Below are positions 51,639 to 61,231 of a stretch of DNA of 64,000 nt, piece after piece. The stretch's first letter is position 1. Every line of letters starts with the position of its first letter. The notes beneath the pieces are model-generated. The model saw only the letters and a list, made by a program, of their open reading frames with translations. It did not search any database and was not told the DNA's origin. Origin of the DNA: Amedibacillus dolichus DSM 3991 (lineage in GTDB: Bacteria > Bacillota_I > Bacilli_A > Erysipelotrichales > Erysipelotrichaceae); the NCBI RefSeq assembly GCF_000154285.1, contig NZ_DS483476.1, positions 62,001 through 126,000 on the forward strand. Direction: 5' to 3'. A program made the translations under genes and the position numbers.

Positions 51639-52178
51639 ATGAGTGAAGTAAATACACAAACAACAAGTACAACTGATAACAGTGCAAATGCGAACACACC
51701 AGATACAACGAAAGAGGAAGAAGTTGTAGCTAAAGAATTGCTTGATAAAGCAACTAGTGAAGCAGCGGACTACAAAAAGAAATGGAAAGCATTATTGAGT
51801 GAACAAGCACAAAAAGAATTAGAAGCAAAAGAAAAGGAAGAAAGAATGCTTGAAATTGAGAAAGAAAATAAGTCATTGAAAATGAACAATGCACTTGTAA
51901 ATTCGGGGTTTAGCGAAAAAGTAATCAAAGACATTGTGAAAAGTGCGGTAGAGGGCGATGCTGATGCCTTAGCAAAAGCAATTACCGATGGTGCAAAAGA
52001 AGTAACTAAAGAGTTACAAGACAAAATTGCTACTTTAGAACTTGAAAATACCGAACACCCGGCAAATGGAAGCAATAGCAACAATCAAGAGATTACGCTT
52101 GATGTTTCAAAAATGTCTTTAGATGAATTAGAGAAAGCATTCAAGGAACACCCTGAATTAGCAGAAAAATACAAATAA
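51639..52178 (+). CDS. Capsid scaffolding protein (DUF4355-like)
   Basis: 179 residues, nearly all helical and charged with a coiled-coil centre, and the conserved NALVNSGFSEKVIKDIVKSA segment. Helps capsid assembly and is not in the finished particle, by family. Located between portal and capsid as usual. Confidence 0.8.
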   Translation: MSEVNTQTTSTTDNSANANTPDTTKEEEVVAKELLDKATSEAADYKKKWKALLSEQAQKELEAKEKEERMLEIEKENKSLKMNNALVNSGFSEKVIKDIVKSAVEGDADALAKAITDGAKEVTKELQDKIATLELENTEHPANGSNSNNQEITLDVSKMSLDELEKAFKEHPELAEKYK

Positions 52179-52195
52179 TAAGGAGGTAAATAAAA

Positions 52196-53038
52196 ATGTC
52201 ATTAAATCACACACATAGTGGATATAGCAATTTTGTGTTACAAACGAAATTTGAAGATCAGTACAAAAGTTATCTTGATCTGATGCAATTTTGTACAGTA
52301 GATAATTCTTTGGTAGGGGTGCCGGGAAGTAAAATTGTAATTCATACATACAAAGCTACTGATGGTACTGAAACATTAAAAATGGGTGAAGGAAACACCA
52401 AAAATATTGAAGTGTCTATGGAAACGAGCGAAAAGGAAATTGAATTGCTACAGAACCGTTTCCCTTGGTACGATGAAGAATTGATGAATGACCCTAATAT
52501 TATTAAAGATGGTTTGAATCACATGTCTGTTGATATGTTTAACACTGCAAACGCAAAAGCTATGGCAGAATTCCAAAAAGCTACGCTCGAAGTGAAGGTT
52601 GGAAAATTTGATTTTAACGCATTTGTAGATGGAGCAACAATGTTTAACACCGAAAATGATAAACCTAATGTTTTTGCATTATGTCATAAAGAAGATGTTG
52701 CAAGTTTGCGTAAAAATTTAAAAGACGATTTGAAATATGTTGAAGCGTTTGTACGTCAAGGGTATATTGGTACTGTTGCTGGTGTAAATATTTATATTAC
52801 AAAAATCGCAACAAAAGGAACAATTATTCTTGCAACGAAGAAAGCAGTTAAATATTTGAATAAGAAAGGCACTGAGATTGTACAGGAACGTACAGACGAA
52901 AATAAACGTTTGAATACGATGTACTCACGCAAATATGGTGTCTTTTATTTTGCAGATGAACGCGAAGCAGTTAAGTTGACTATTGATCCGGAACTAAGTG
53001 CCAACTTGTTGAAGGAAGAAAAAAATACTGCAAAGTAA
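52196..53038 (+). CDS. Major capsid protein
   Basis: 280 residues, HK97-like by position and pattern (VGVPGSKIVIHTYKATDGTE, then FVRQGYIGTVAGVNIYITK). Follows the scaffold gene with AAGGAGG. Forms the icosahedral shell. Confidence 0.85.
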   Translation: MSLNHTHSGYSNFVLQTKFEDQYKSYLDLMQFCTVDNSLVGVPGSKIVIHTYKATDGTETLKMGEGNTKNIEVSMETSEKEIELLQNRFPWYDEELMNDPNIIKDGLNHMSVDMFNTANAKAMAEFQKATLEVKVGKFDFNAFVDGATMFNTENDKPNVFALCHKEDVASLRKNLKDDLKYVEAFVRQGYIGTVAGVNIYITKIATKGTIILATKKAVKYLNKKGTEIVQERTDENKRLNTMYSRKYGVFYFADEREAVKLTIDPELSANLLKEEKNTAK

Positions 53039-53059
53039 TAAATGTTAGGAGGTGCAGTC

Positions 53060-53389
53060 ATGAAAATTCGGACCGATTTTCCCGATCTAATGAATAGGTT
53101 GGAAGAAAAATACCCAACTACAACCGAACAAGATAGAGAAGAAGCGATAACCTACGCTGTTACACAGTATCTTAAATTAACACACGAAGATACTTATGAT
53201 ATTCAAAATCTTGTTTTTATGGATTGGATAAGACGTGCATGTTTTGAATTACTTGACCGAAAGTATGTGTTAGGCGTTGCGGGAGGTGTGAAACAATATT
53301 CAGAAAATGGATACCAATTCACACTTGATGGCACAGAAATTTCAAATGCTCTTGCTTTTGAAATAGCTAAGGTAGGTTTTCCAAAATGA
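53060..53389 (+). CDS. Head-tail connector (adaptor) protein
   Basis: 109 residues, helical, in the head-completion position after the capsid gene. ATG 53060 behind TAGGAGGTG. Assignment rests mostly on gene order. Confidence 0.6.
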   Translation: MKIRTDFPDLMNRLEEKYPTTTEQDREEAITYAVTQYLKLTHEDTYDIQNLVFMDWIRRACFELLDRKYVLGVAGGVKQYSENGYQFTLDGTEISNALAFEIAKVGFPK

Positions 53390-53730
53390 TGCAAGATATA
53401 TGGATTGCACCTCTTTTAAAAGAAGGTAAAGACAATTTCGATAACCCTGTTAATGAGTATGGAGAACCATATAAAATTAGTGGGGTTAAGCTTAATTCAT
53501 TGAATGGTTCCGTTGAGTTTTATGAGTTTGGCGAAAGGATTAAACACATGGCAAAAGCACTGTTACCCATGTATGCTTATCATGGAGTAATAAATGAAAA
53601 AGACAAAGCTTATTTATACGGTACAAATCCTAATGATGAAGAAATTTATGGAAGTAAAGCTAATTACCGTATTGATACAGTGCGTCCACAAGGTGTTAAG
53701 CTATTGGTTTATTTTGAACGTATAAAATGA
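53386..53730 (+). CDS. Head-closure (stopper-like) protein
   Basis: 114 residues, beta-rich, of the usual size and place for a stopper. Start overlaps the previous stop (ATGA). Gene order is the main evidence. Confidence 0.6.
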   Translation: MMQDIWIAPLLKEGKDNFDNPVNEYGEPYKISGVKLNSLNGSVEFYEFGERIKHMAKALLPMYAYHGVINEKDKAYLYGTNPNDEEIYGSKANYRIDTVRPQGVKLLVYFERIK

Positions 53731-54224
53731 TTGTTGAATTATCTGTTAATGGATTGAATGATTATTATAAAAGACTTAAAAAAGCATCGGAAATGTTTAA
53801 AAAAATGAAGCCTAAATTCATCGAAAAATCTTTATCATATATTCAAGATAAAGCAAATGAACATATACAAACAACAACCGGTAATTCTAGTTGGTATGTA
53901 CTAACGCATGAACTTGAGAATAGTTGGGTAATCAACATATTAGAGAAGTCATTGATAAATTATTGTAGCCATGCAGCATTCGTTGAATATGGTACAGGAA
54001 GTATCGGAAAAGGAACGCACCCGGATAGTAGAAATTATAGTTATGATGTAAAAGGACATGGAGATGATGGGTGGTTCTTTTATGATAAGGACCATAATTT
54101 GCATTGGACAAAAGGTATGGAGGCACATGCTTTTTTATTTGATGCAGTGAATGATTATCTATATCGTGGCGGATTTGATACTATCGTTAATGAAGTGATG
54201 AATGAAGTTTTCGGAGGGTTATGA
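53727..54224 (+). CDS. HK97 gp10-like tail-component protein
   Basis: 165 residues. HAAFVEYGTGSIGKGTHPDS is the hallmark of HK97 gp10/neck-type proteins, with a helical N-terminus. Coupled to the gene before (ATGA). Confidence 0.8.
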   Translation: MIVELSVNGLNDYYKRLKKASEMFKKMKPKFIEKSLSYIQDKANEHIQTTTGNSSWYVLTHELENSWVINILEKSLINYCSHAAFVEYGTGSIGKGTHPDSRNYSYDVKGHGDDGWFFYDKDHNLHWTKGMEAHAFLFDAVNDYLYRGGFDTIVNEVMNEVFGGL

Positions 54225-54225
54225 T

Positions 54226-54636
54226 ATGAAACATTTTGCGTATGATCTGATTAAAAAGAAAATCACGGAAAAAATGGCAAACGAATGTATGTTCAAGCCA
54301 ACTGTTTTGTCATATCCTAAAACATTTCAAAATGAGGTTATCATCACAGAAAAAGACAATACCTTACATAAACGAGACAGTTTTAATATCATTCGTGAAA
54401 GTAAGGTGTTTATTCAATTTGATATCTATACGAAAGATACAGAAATCGAAGGGCAAATGTATTCTCGATATTCTGTTTACCGTGATATAGAAGAAATTGT
54501 AGATAAAGTATGCACAGATCGATACAATCTTAGGGTTATCACAAGTAAACCGACACCTAACTTAGATAGAGATGTATATAAGCATACGATTATTTATGAA
54601 TGCACACAAATTGATACAAAAGGGTATTTTTTTTAA
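54226..54636 (+). CDS. Tail completion protein
   Basis: 136 residues, alpha/beta, in the place of the tail terminator between the gp10-like and tail tube genes. ATG 54226 behind CGGAGGG. Confidence 0.6.
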   Translation: MKHFAYDLIKKKITEKMANECMFKPTVLSYPKTFQNEVIITEKDNTLHKRDSFNIIRESKVFIQFDIYTKDTEIEGQMYSRYSVYRDIEEIVDKVCTDRYNLRVITSKPTPNLDRDVYKHTIIYECTQIDTKGYFF

Positions 54637-54653
54637 AAGAGGAGGAATAACTG

Positions 54654-55421
54654 ATGAACAAATATGAAGTTTCAGAGCAAAGAGCTATGAAAGGTGCAGG
54701 CGGTGGAGTTTATAAATTAGATGAAACCGATGGCAAATATGCTGCACTCATTGCAACAACAAAATTACCTTTTATCACTTCATCCATGAGCGATATTGAT
54801 ATTAAAGTAGTCAATTCAACTATTATTGGTAAAATTGATGGTGTAGAAACACTTGAAGCTTCCGAGACAGAGGCTTATATGCATCGAGATGCAATCAATA
54901 AATTGGAAGAAATCAACGGTAAACTACTTCATTTGATGTCAGTAGCACCGGATTTCACAGGCTATAAATATGACGCAACCATTACCTATACACCTAATGA
55001 GGTAGAAATGGACGCAGCTTGGATGGGTACTATTAAAATCACACCTAAAAACAAACCACAGTATATTGAAAATTGTTTTTCTTTGTTAAAGCCTACTATT
55101 AAATATGTCGATGCGGTTTCTCCAAGCATTACTTTGGAAACAACTACAGGTACTGCAAAACAGTTGATTACTACCGACCCTAAAGATGCAACATTAGAAG
55201 TAAAGAGTGATTCAGATGCTATTGCAACTGTCAAAAACGAAAGTGGAACAGTAACAATTACAGGTGTAAAAGAGGGTTCTACTATTATTCGCTATAAAGC
55301 TACTAAAGATGGTTATGCATCAGCAGAGACAACTACTTTAGTAATTGTTCCAAGTAACAGTGTAGCGGCAGCTAATTTGGCTTTAGAAGAAGAAAAAACT
55401 AAATCTAAAACAACTAAATAA
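54654..55421 (+). CDS. Major tail tube protein with Ig-like domain
   Basis: 255 residues: tail tube domain (residues 1-165) and a C-terminal Big_2-like Ig domain (DATLEVKSDSDAIATVKNES, VTGVKEGSTIIRYKATKDGY). Phage Ig domains decorate the tail and may help adhere to cells. GAGGAGGAA precedes the ATG. Confidence 0.85.
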   Translation: MNKYEVSEQRAMKGAGGGVYKLDETDGKYAALIATTKLPFITSSMSDIDIKVVNSTIIGKIDGVETLEASETEAYMHRDAINKLEEINGKLLHLMSVAPDFTGYKYDATITYTPNEVEMDAAWMGTIKITPKNKPQYIENCFSLLKPTIKYVDAVSPSITLETTTGTAKQLITTDPKDATLEVKSDSDAIATVKNESGTVTITGVKEGSTIIRYKATKDGYASAETTTLVIVPSNSVAAANLALEEEKTKSKTTK

Positions 55422-55426
55422 ATCTA

Positions 55427-55453
55427 CGCACCCCTAATAAAAAAAGGGGTGCG
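55427..55453 (+). terminator. Strong hairpin after the tail tube gene
   Basis: CGCACCCCT/AGGGGTGCG with a short ATTT tail; a partial terminator that may reduce downstream expression. Confidence 0.55.
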
Positions 55454-55479
55454 ATTTCATAATATAAGGAGGAAAGCAA

Positions 55480-55974
55480 ATGTTATTATTTGAATTTGAT
55501 TATGAAGGCAAAAAGTTAGAATTCCGCATGTCTCATAAAGCGAAGGTTGAGCTAGAAAAGATTTCTAAAGAAAAACAGAAAATATTTGAAGATCAAGAAG
55601 TATTAGGAGCAACATTAGATGTTATGGATTTTGCGAATGTCAACCAAGGAGACGCAGAAGAAAAAAGCAAAGAAGATTGCGAAGAAAAGAAGAAACTAAT
55701 TGTCAAACATGCATCAGTTCTATCCAAAGTTATGAATTCAATGGATGATATTGACCCTGTTGATATGATGTATGTATTACTTCATTGCAACCCTAAATTT
55801 AAAGATATTACAAAAGAAGAATGGGATAATATCGAGTTTACAATGGAAGAAGAAATTGGTTACGAAGAATTGATGGATATATTTTATGAAATTCGTGATA
55901 AGGTTTTTACTTTACTGGAGAAGATGGCAGCACCTCGTCAGAAAGCAATTCCAGAAACCAAGCTATTAAATTAG
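55480..55974 (+). CDS. Tail assembly chaperone, short form (gpG-like)
   Basis: 164 residues, acidic and helical, between tail tube and tape measure genes, the place of lambda gpG. It guides tape-measure folding. A second frame follows that lacks its own start signals. Confidence 0.75.
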   Translation: MLLFEFDYEGKKLEFRMSHKAKVELEKISKEKQKIFEDQEVLGATLDVMDFANVNQGDAEEKSKEDCEEKKKLIVKHASVLSKVMNSMDDIDPVDMMYVLLHCNPKFKDITKEEWDNIEFTMEEEIGYEELMDIFYEIRDKVFTLLEKMAAPRQKAIPETKLLN

Positions 55975-56336
55975 ATAAGTACAATTCTTACGAACAATTT
56001 TGTTGGGAAGTATTATTACCTTTTGCTTTAGAGGCTGGATTAACAGCGGATGAATTTTGGTATGATGATATACAACTTGTAGAAATGCGTTGTAAGGCGT
56101 ATGAGAGACGTTTGGATAATCAAGCATGGGTAAATGGGCAGTATGTGCATTTAGCACTAATAAGTGCATTATCGGCAGTCATGAACAAAGACAATTATAT
56201 TGATTACCCTGACATGCCATTAACAGAAAAGGCAAAGCAGAAAAAAGAAACTTTACAACCTAGCAATAAAAAATATGATGATATAGCATTGCAGAAAGAC
56301 CAAGAATATAGAGATTTATGGCTAACTTTATATTGA
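55902..56336 (+). CDS. Tail assembly chaperone extension (gpGT-like), -1 frame
   Basis: In the -1 frame relative to the short chaperone there is no stop from 55902 to 56336. It encodes KYNSYEQFCWEVLLPFALEA, then FWYDDIQLVEMRCKAYERR, typical of the T extension. Its only ATG (56085) lies deep inside and has no ribosome site, so ribosomal frameshifting between 55902 and 55974 is the likely route. No canonical slippery heptamer was found; GGTTTTTAC (55902-55910) is the best candidate. Confidence 0.65.
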   Translation, partial: GFYFTGEDGSTSSESNSRNQAIKLDKYNSYEQFCWEVLLPFALEAGLTADEFWYDDIQLVEMRCKAYERRLDNQAWVNGQYVHLALISALSAVMNKDNYIDYPDMPLTEKAKQKKETLQPSNKKYDDIALQKDQEYRDLWLTLY

Positions 56337-56372
56337 TGGTCTTTTTATTTTAGACGAAGGGAGGGTAAATGA

Positions 56373-59300
56373 ATGGCTGACTATGATAGGACGATAGGGG
56401 TACAAATGCAAGATAATTTCGATGAAGCCTCCGCTGCCCTTGATGTTTTATTGAGTAAAATAGATATTTTGAGGAAACGTGTTAATACTATAACAAATGG
56501 AATTCAAAGATTATCAACTACTTTTGAAGCATTAAGCAAAATCAATAATATGGATTTTAGCAATATCGATAATCAAATTAACAAAATGGTATCAACTGTC
56601 GAAAAGCTTGAAAAGCGATTAAGTCAATTAAAGACACCTAATATGAATTCTTTAAAATCGTTTTTGGATAGCTTTAAAGCATTTAATGTATCTAGCTTTG
56701 AGAAAATGCAAGAGATACCATCTATTATGCGCTCTATTGAAGCTGTTGATGCTTCGAAAGTCGGAAGAGTATTTAGTACACTTGATACACAGATTTCACC
56801 ATTCATACAACACTTAAACGAAGCGAAGTCGAAGTTAGATAACTTTGGCGCGAAAACAAATATATCAAACTTAAACAAGGACTTAGAAACATCTAAGAAA
56901 AAAGTTAAAGATGTAGGAAATGAAGCTTCTAAGACTAGAAAAAGAATCAATCAAATATTCACAGTTGGAAATTTGATTTATTTCTATAATATGTCTAAGC
57001 AGATTTTTCGTGGCATCGGAGAAATTATCGGGAAAGCAATAGATTTTACCGAAGTTGAAAACTACTTCTCACGTGCTATGGGAAATATGCGTGGTGAAGC
57101 TATGAAATTCCAAGAACAGCTTTCTGAAACCTTCGGTTTAGCAATGCCTGATACCATGCAGATGCAAGCAACATTTAAAAACATGCTTGGATCTCTTGGT
57201 GGGATTAGTGAAGAAATGTCTTATATGTTATCAGAACGTGTTACAAAGATGGCGATTGACTTTTCTTCTTTATACAACACTTCAATTGAACAGGCATCTA
57301 CAAAATTTCAAGCAGCTTTATCCAAACAAGTGCGTCCAATCAGGTCTGTATCGGGTTATGACATTACACAGAATGTATTACAGGCAACGATGCAAGAAAT
57401 TGGAATGAACGATGTTAAGATTTCTCAAATGAACGAAATCGAAAAGCGTTTATTGATTATCTTGACATTACAAAGTCAGATGGCTCGTTCTGCTGCGATG
57501 GGGGATTTTGCTAGGACAATTGAACAACCTGCCAACCAATTACGTGTTTTACAACAGCAATTAGCAGAGGTAGGGCGTTGGATTGGTTCGGTATTCTACG
57601 GTGTTATTGGTTCTGTCCTTCCATACATCAACGGGTTTGTCATGGCTATCAAAGAATTAGTGCGAACATTTGCTCTTTTCTTAGGTTATGAGTTACCAAA
57701 TTCAACAGGACAAACCGGAACTATTCTTGATGGACTAGAGGAAGGAATGGGTGGCGTTTCGGACAGTGTAGGAGATATCAATAGCGGTTTAGATGAAACA
57801 AACAAGAAGTTAAAAGAAGCGGTTGGTAGTCTAGCATCTTTCGATAAACTGAATGTCATTAAACCACCAACTGATACTGGTTCTTCCGGTGGTGGAGGTG
57901 CCGGTGGTTTAGGAGGAATGACTGTTGACCCACGCCTTTTAGAAGCTTTAAACAAATATGATTATTTGTTTGGCAGTATCCGTATGAAAGCAATGGATAT
58001 TCGAGATAATCTGTTGCAATGGGTAGATGCTGCTAAGAAATTCTTAGATGTAAACATATTTGAGAAGTTTTCAAATAGTTGGAATAAATATGGACAGTCT
58101 GTTATTGATAACCTATTAAATTCGAGTGAAAACATCAATCATATTCTTGGTGGAGCATTCGATATTGTCGGAGAAAAATGGGGTTCATTCTTTCAAGAAG
58201 CAACGGATTTATTTTTTGGATTATTAGACACTGCTAGTATGTGGGCTGACAATGTAACATACTTTTTTAAGGTAGTTTGGGATAATGGTGGAAGTTATCT
58301 GTTTGAGAAACTTTGGGATTTAGCTGAAGCATTCTTAAAGTTAGCAAATAGTATAAACGACAACTTTGTTAAACCGGTAATAACTTGGCTAAAAGGTTCA
58401 ATTACACCGATATTCGCAAGCCTTGTTGGTGCTGTTCTTGCAGGTGTAGGAAAAATCGTAGATGTATTAGCTAATTTGATTGATTGGCTTGCAGAAACGG
58501 AAGGTGCTACGATTGCTTTAATGTCTATTGCCGGAGGCTTTTATGCTGCATGGAAAATAGGAAAGTTGGTAAAAGATTTCCAAACACTTGGTTCCTCTTT
58601 TACTGTATTTGAAAAACTAATCGTATTACTTACTGATAACAGCAAAATTGCACAGAAATTCTTTGAAATTTTCACCGGTGGGAAGAAAAATATAACCTCA
58701 TTTAAAGATGTGTATGGAGCACTAAATGGAGCTTTAATGAACACGAAAATGTGGCAGATTGTGGCTAAAAAAATAGGTGAGTTTGGAGTATCTCTTACAG
58801 TTAGTGGTGAAGCAGTAGGTGGATTGGCAGGAACAATAAAATCCGGTCTAGGAAGTGCTTTGAATTGGTTGGCATTAAACCCAATGGTCGCAGTTGCTGC
58901 GGGTATAGCTACTCTTGTGGCGGGTATTGCATTGCTTGGTAGCACACAAAAAGAACAGAAGTATGAAATGGAAGATTATACCGAAAGTGTCCAAAAACAA
59001 GCAGAAGCAGCGGACGAATTAGCGAAATCATTAAATGATGCCGAAGAAGCTGCTAAAAATTCGTATGCAGATAAAATAGGAGATATTGGAACAGTCGAGA
59101 AATATCTTCAAAAGCTACGTGAAATGTCAGGCGAAACAGGTTATGTAGACAATGTTAATCTTGCAAAAATGTATGTCGAGGAAATCAATTCATTATTACC
59201 GGAAACAGTACAATTAACTGCTGATGGTAGAGTAGAGTGGTTGAAAAATACAGATGCTATTTATCAAGAAATCGCAGCACTCAAAGAAGAAGCAAGAGTG

Positions 59301-60800
59301 AAAGCTTATCAAGAACTGTACACACAAGCTGTTCGTGATGAGATAAAGGCACGTACAGACCTTACTATGACAACAGAAGAATTGAATAAGAAAGTTCAAC
59401 GGTTAAATGAATTAAAAGCCGATGGTATTTCTGAGGACGAAATAGAAGAAATTGGACAACTTAATGCTGATATTTCAGGATTGAACGATACCATCGGTAA
59501 GCAGAATGAAATCCTTGATAAAACATCTAAATTGCAAGATGAATATATTGCAGGAATGGAAGGCTTAGCGGGAAAAACAGACGAGTATACTGCATCTCTT
59601 AAGTTATCTTATCAAGGACTTTCTGATGCAGGTAACCAAGCATTCAATGATTTAGGTACTAAGATGCAGGAATTCCAAAGACAACATGATGAATATGTTG
59701 CAAAAGGACTTGATAATAACAGTAAAGAGCTAAAGGATATTCAATCTTCACGAAAACTCATTATTGATGAATATACTCAACAGGCTGTGGCGTATGGGAA
59801 AACGTATGATGAGTTGCTTGTCATTTTAAATCAACAAGGTGTAACGTTGACAGAAAATGAAAAAGCGCTGCTCGAAAAATCATACAAGAACCATGAGAAA
59901 AACAGTAAAGAAATTCTTGAGATTGCAAGAAAACAAGGACTTATGTTGAACGAACAACAGAAAGCAGATTTCACAGCGTTCTTGAACACTTTGCAAAATA
60001 ACAATGTTAAGATTAAAAAAGAAAATTCCGATCTGTATATGAATTTGTATAGTGCTTATACAGAGCATGGAAAGAATATGAATGCTGAACAACAAGGACA
60101 GTATCAAAAATTCTTAACTTTGTTAGCACAACACAACATTGATGTCAATTCAAAGAACGGAGAACAGTACCTTAAGACATTTCTTGATTATCAAAAGAAC
60201 GGTAACGAGAGTGGAGAGGCGTATATTGCGTCATTATCAACCGCTTTAGGAGATAAGACAGGTAAGGTATCCAAAAAAGCCGATGATGTATCGAAAAATG
60301 CTAAGAGGATTATTGAGAGTAAAAAACCTAAAATCAATGTGGATATTCCCGATGTTTCTGGTAAGGCATGGAGTGCATGGAGTAAGGTTAATGAAATTTT
60401 TAGAAATAATACCATAAAAGTAACTTTACATGGAGTTATGAATGGTGTAAGTATTGCAACGAATGCCATAGGTTCGCTATTTGGGAGACAAGTAGCTTTT
60501 GCTACCGGTGGTTTTCCTGATGTGGGGCAAATGTTTATTGCTCGTGAACGAGGTCCTGAATTGGTCGGCACTATTCGTGGACGTTCAGCGGTTGCAAACA
60601 ACGATCAAATTATTGCAGGTATTAGCTCCGGTGTGTATAACGCTGTATTAGCAGCTATGCAAGCGATGGGTGGCAATAATTCACAGAGCATAAACCTTGA
60701 GAACTACATTGTTGTTGATGGAAAAATCATACAGAAGCAAGTAACTAAAGCTGATGAAAAACATTCACGTAAAACAGGAAAACCGTTGTTCAAGAAATAA
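56373..60800 (+). CDS. Tail tape measure protein
   Basis: 1475 residues. The start is coiled coil, followed by the FTEVENYFSRAMGNMRGEA and RPIRSVSGYDITQNVLQATM tape-measure segments. Hydrophobic membrane-like segments near 670-730 and 820-860 and a long helical second half follow. It sets tail length and takes part in DNA injection. The end is Gly-rich (FATGGFPDVGQMFIARERGP). Confidence 0.92.
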   Translation: MADYDRTIGVQMQDNFDEASAALDVLLSKIDILRKRVNTITNGIQRLSTTFEALSKINNMDFSNIDNQINKMVSTVEKLEKRLSQLKTPNMNSLKSFLDSFKAFNVSSFEKMQEIPSIMRSIEAVDASKVGRVFSTLDTQISPFIQHLNEAKSKLDNFGAKTNISNLNKDLETSKKKVKDVGNEASKTRKRINQIFTVGNLIYFYNMSKQIFRGIGEIIGKAIDFTEVENYFSRAMGNMRGEAMKFQEQLSETFGLAMPDTMQMQATFKNMLGSLGGISEEMSYMLSERVTKMAIDFSSLYNTSIEQASTKFQAALSKQVRPIRSVSGYDITQNVLQATMQEIGMNDVKISQMNEIEKRLLIILTLQSQMARSAAMGDFARTIEQPANQLRVLQQQLAEVGRWIGSVFYGVIGSVLPYINGFVMAIKELVRTFALFLGYELPNSTGQTGTILDGLEEGMGGVSDSVGDINSGLDETNKKLKEAVGSLASFDKLNVIKPPTDTGSSGGGGAGGLGGMTVDPRLLEALNKYDYLFGSIRMKAMDIRDNLLQWVDAAKKFLDVNIFEKFSNSWNKYGQSVIDNLLNSSENINHILGGAFDIVGEKWGSFFQEATDLFFGLLDTASMWADNVTYFFKVVWDNGGSYLFEKLWDLAEAFLKLANSINDNFVKPVITWLKGSITPIFASLVGAVLAGVGKIVDVLANLIDWLAETEGATIALMSIAGGFYAAWKIGKLVKDFQTLGSSFTVFEKLIVLLTDNSKIAQKFFEIFTGGKKNITSFKDVYGALNGALMNTKMWQIVAKKIGEFGVSLTVSGEAVGGLAGTIKSGLGSALNWLALNPMVAVAAGIATLVAGIALLGSTQKEQKYEMEDYTESVQKQAEAADELAKSLNDAEEAAKNSYADKIGDIGTVEKYLQKLREMSGETGYVDNVNLAKMYVEEINSLLPETVQLTADGRVEWLKNTDAIYQEIAALKEEARVKAYQELYTQAVRDEIKARTDLTMTTEELNKKVQRLNELKADGISEDEIEEIGQLNADISGLNDTIGKQNEILDKTSKLQDEYIAGMEGLAGKTDEYTASLKLSYQGLSDAGNQAFNDLGTKMQEFQRQHDEYVAKGLDNNSKELKDIQSSRKLIIDEYTQQAVAYGKTYDELLVILNQQGVTLTENEKALLEKSYKNHEKNSKEILEIARKQGLMLNEQQKADFTAFLNTLQNNNVKIKKENSDLYMNLYSAYTEHGKNMNAEQQGQYQKFLTLLAQHNIDVNSKNGEQYLKTFLDYQKNGNESGEAYIASLSTALGDKTGKVSKKADDVSKNAKRIIESKKPKINVDIPDVSGKAWSAWSKVNEIFRNNTIKVTLHGVMNGVSIATNAIGSLFGRQVAFATGGFPDVGQMFIARERGPELVGTIRGRSAVANNDQIIAGISSGVYNAVLAAMQAMGGNNSQSINLENYIVVDGKIIQKQVTKADEKHSRKTGKPLFKK

Positions 60801-60815
60801 TAGGAGGTGTCGTAA

Positions 60816-61217
60816 ATGAATGACGTAAGAGGGATTACAAATGATTTTAATGACGAAGAACGTAAAATCCAAGTAAAAGGAACTCCGTTACCATACACAA
60901 GCGCACCTCCTGATTATCAGTTTTCAGATTTAGATAACGAGGGTATTCGACCTTTCAAAACAGGAGTTTTGAGAAGAAACAGAATACGTAAGAATATTAT
61001 GTCCATCGGCTTAAGTTGGGAAAATATCAGTCCTAAAACAGCGGAGAATATCCTTGCTTTAGTCGATGAACAAACATTTAGTGTGAATGTGTATGATAGG
61101 ACACAGAAAAAGCGTGTAAATAAAACAATGTATCGTAGCGCAGATGTTACATATAGGGAAGAAAAATATGTAGGAGGGTATGTCGCCTTCCTTTCTTTTT
61201 CCCTAATTGAATGCTAG
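60816..61217 (+). CDS. DUF6711-like phage tail protein
   Basis: 133 residues, beta-rich, between tape measure and fibre, where small distal-tail or connector proteins lie. Similar to small DUF6711-type tail proteins. AGGAGGTG precedes the ATG. Confidence 0.55.
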   Translation: MNDVRGITNDFNDEERKIQVKGTPLPYTSAPPDYQFSDLDNEGIRPFKTGVLRRNRIRKNIMSIGLSWENISPKTAENILALVDEQTFSVNVYDRTQKKRVNKTMYRSADVTYREEKYVGGYVAFLSFSLIEC

Positions 61218-61231
61218 GGAGGTGTTTTCTT

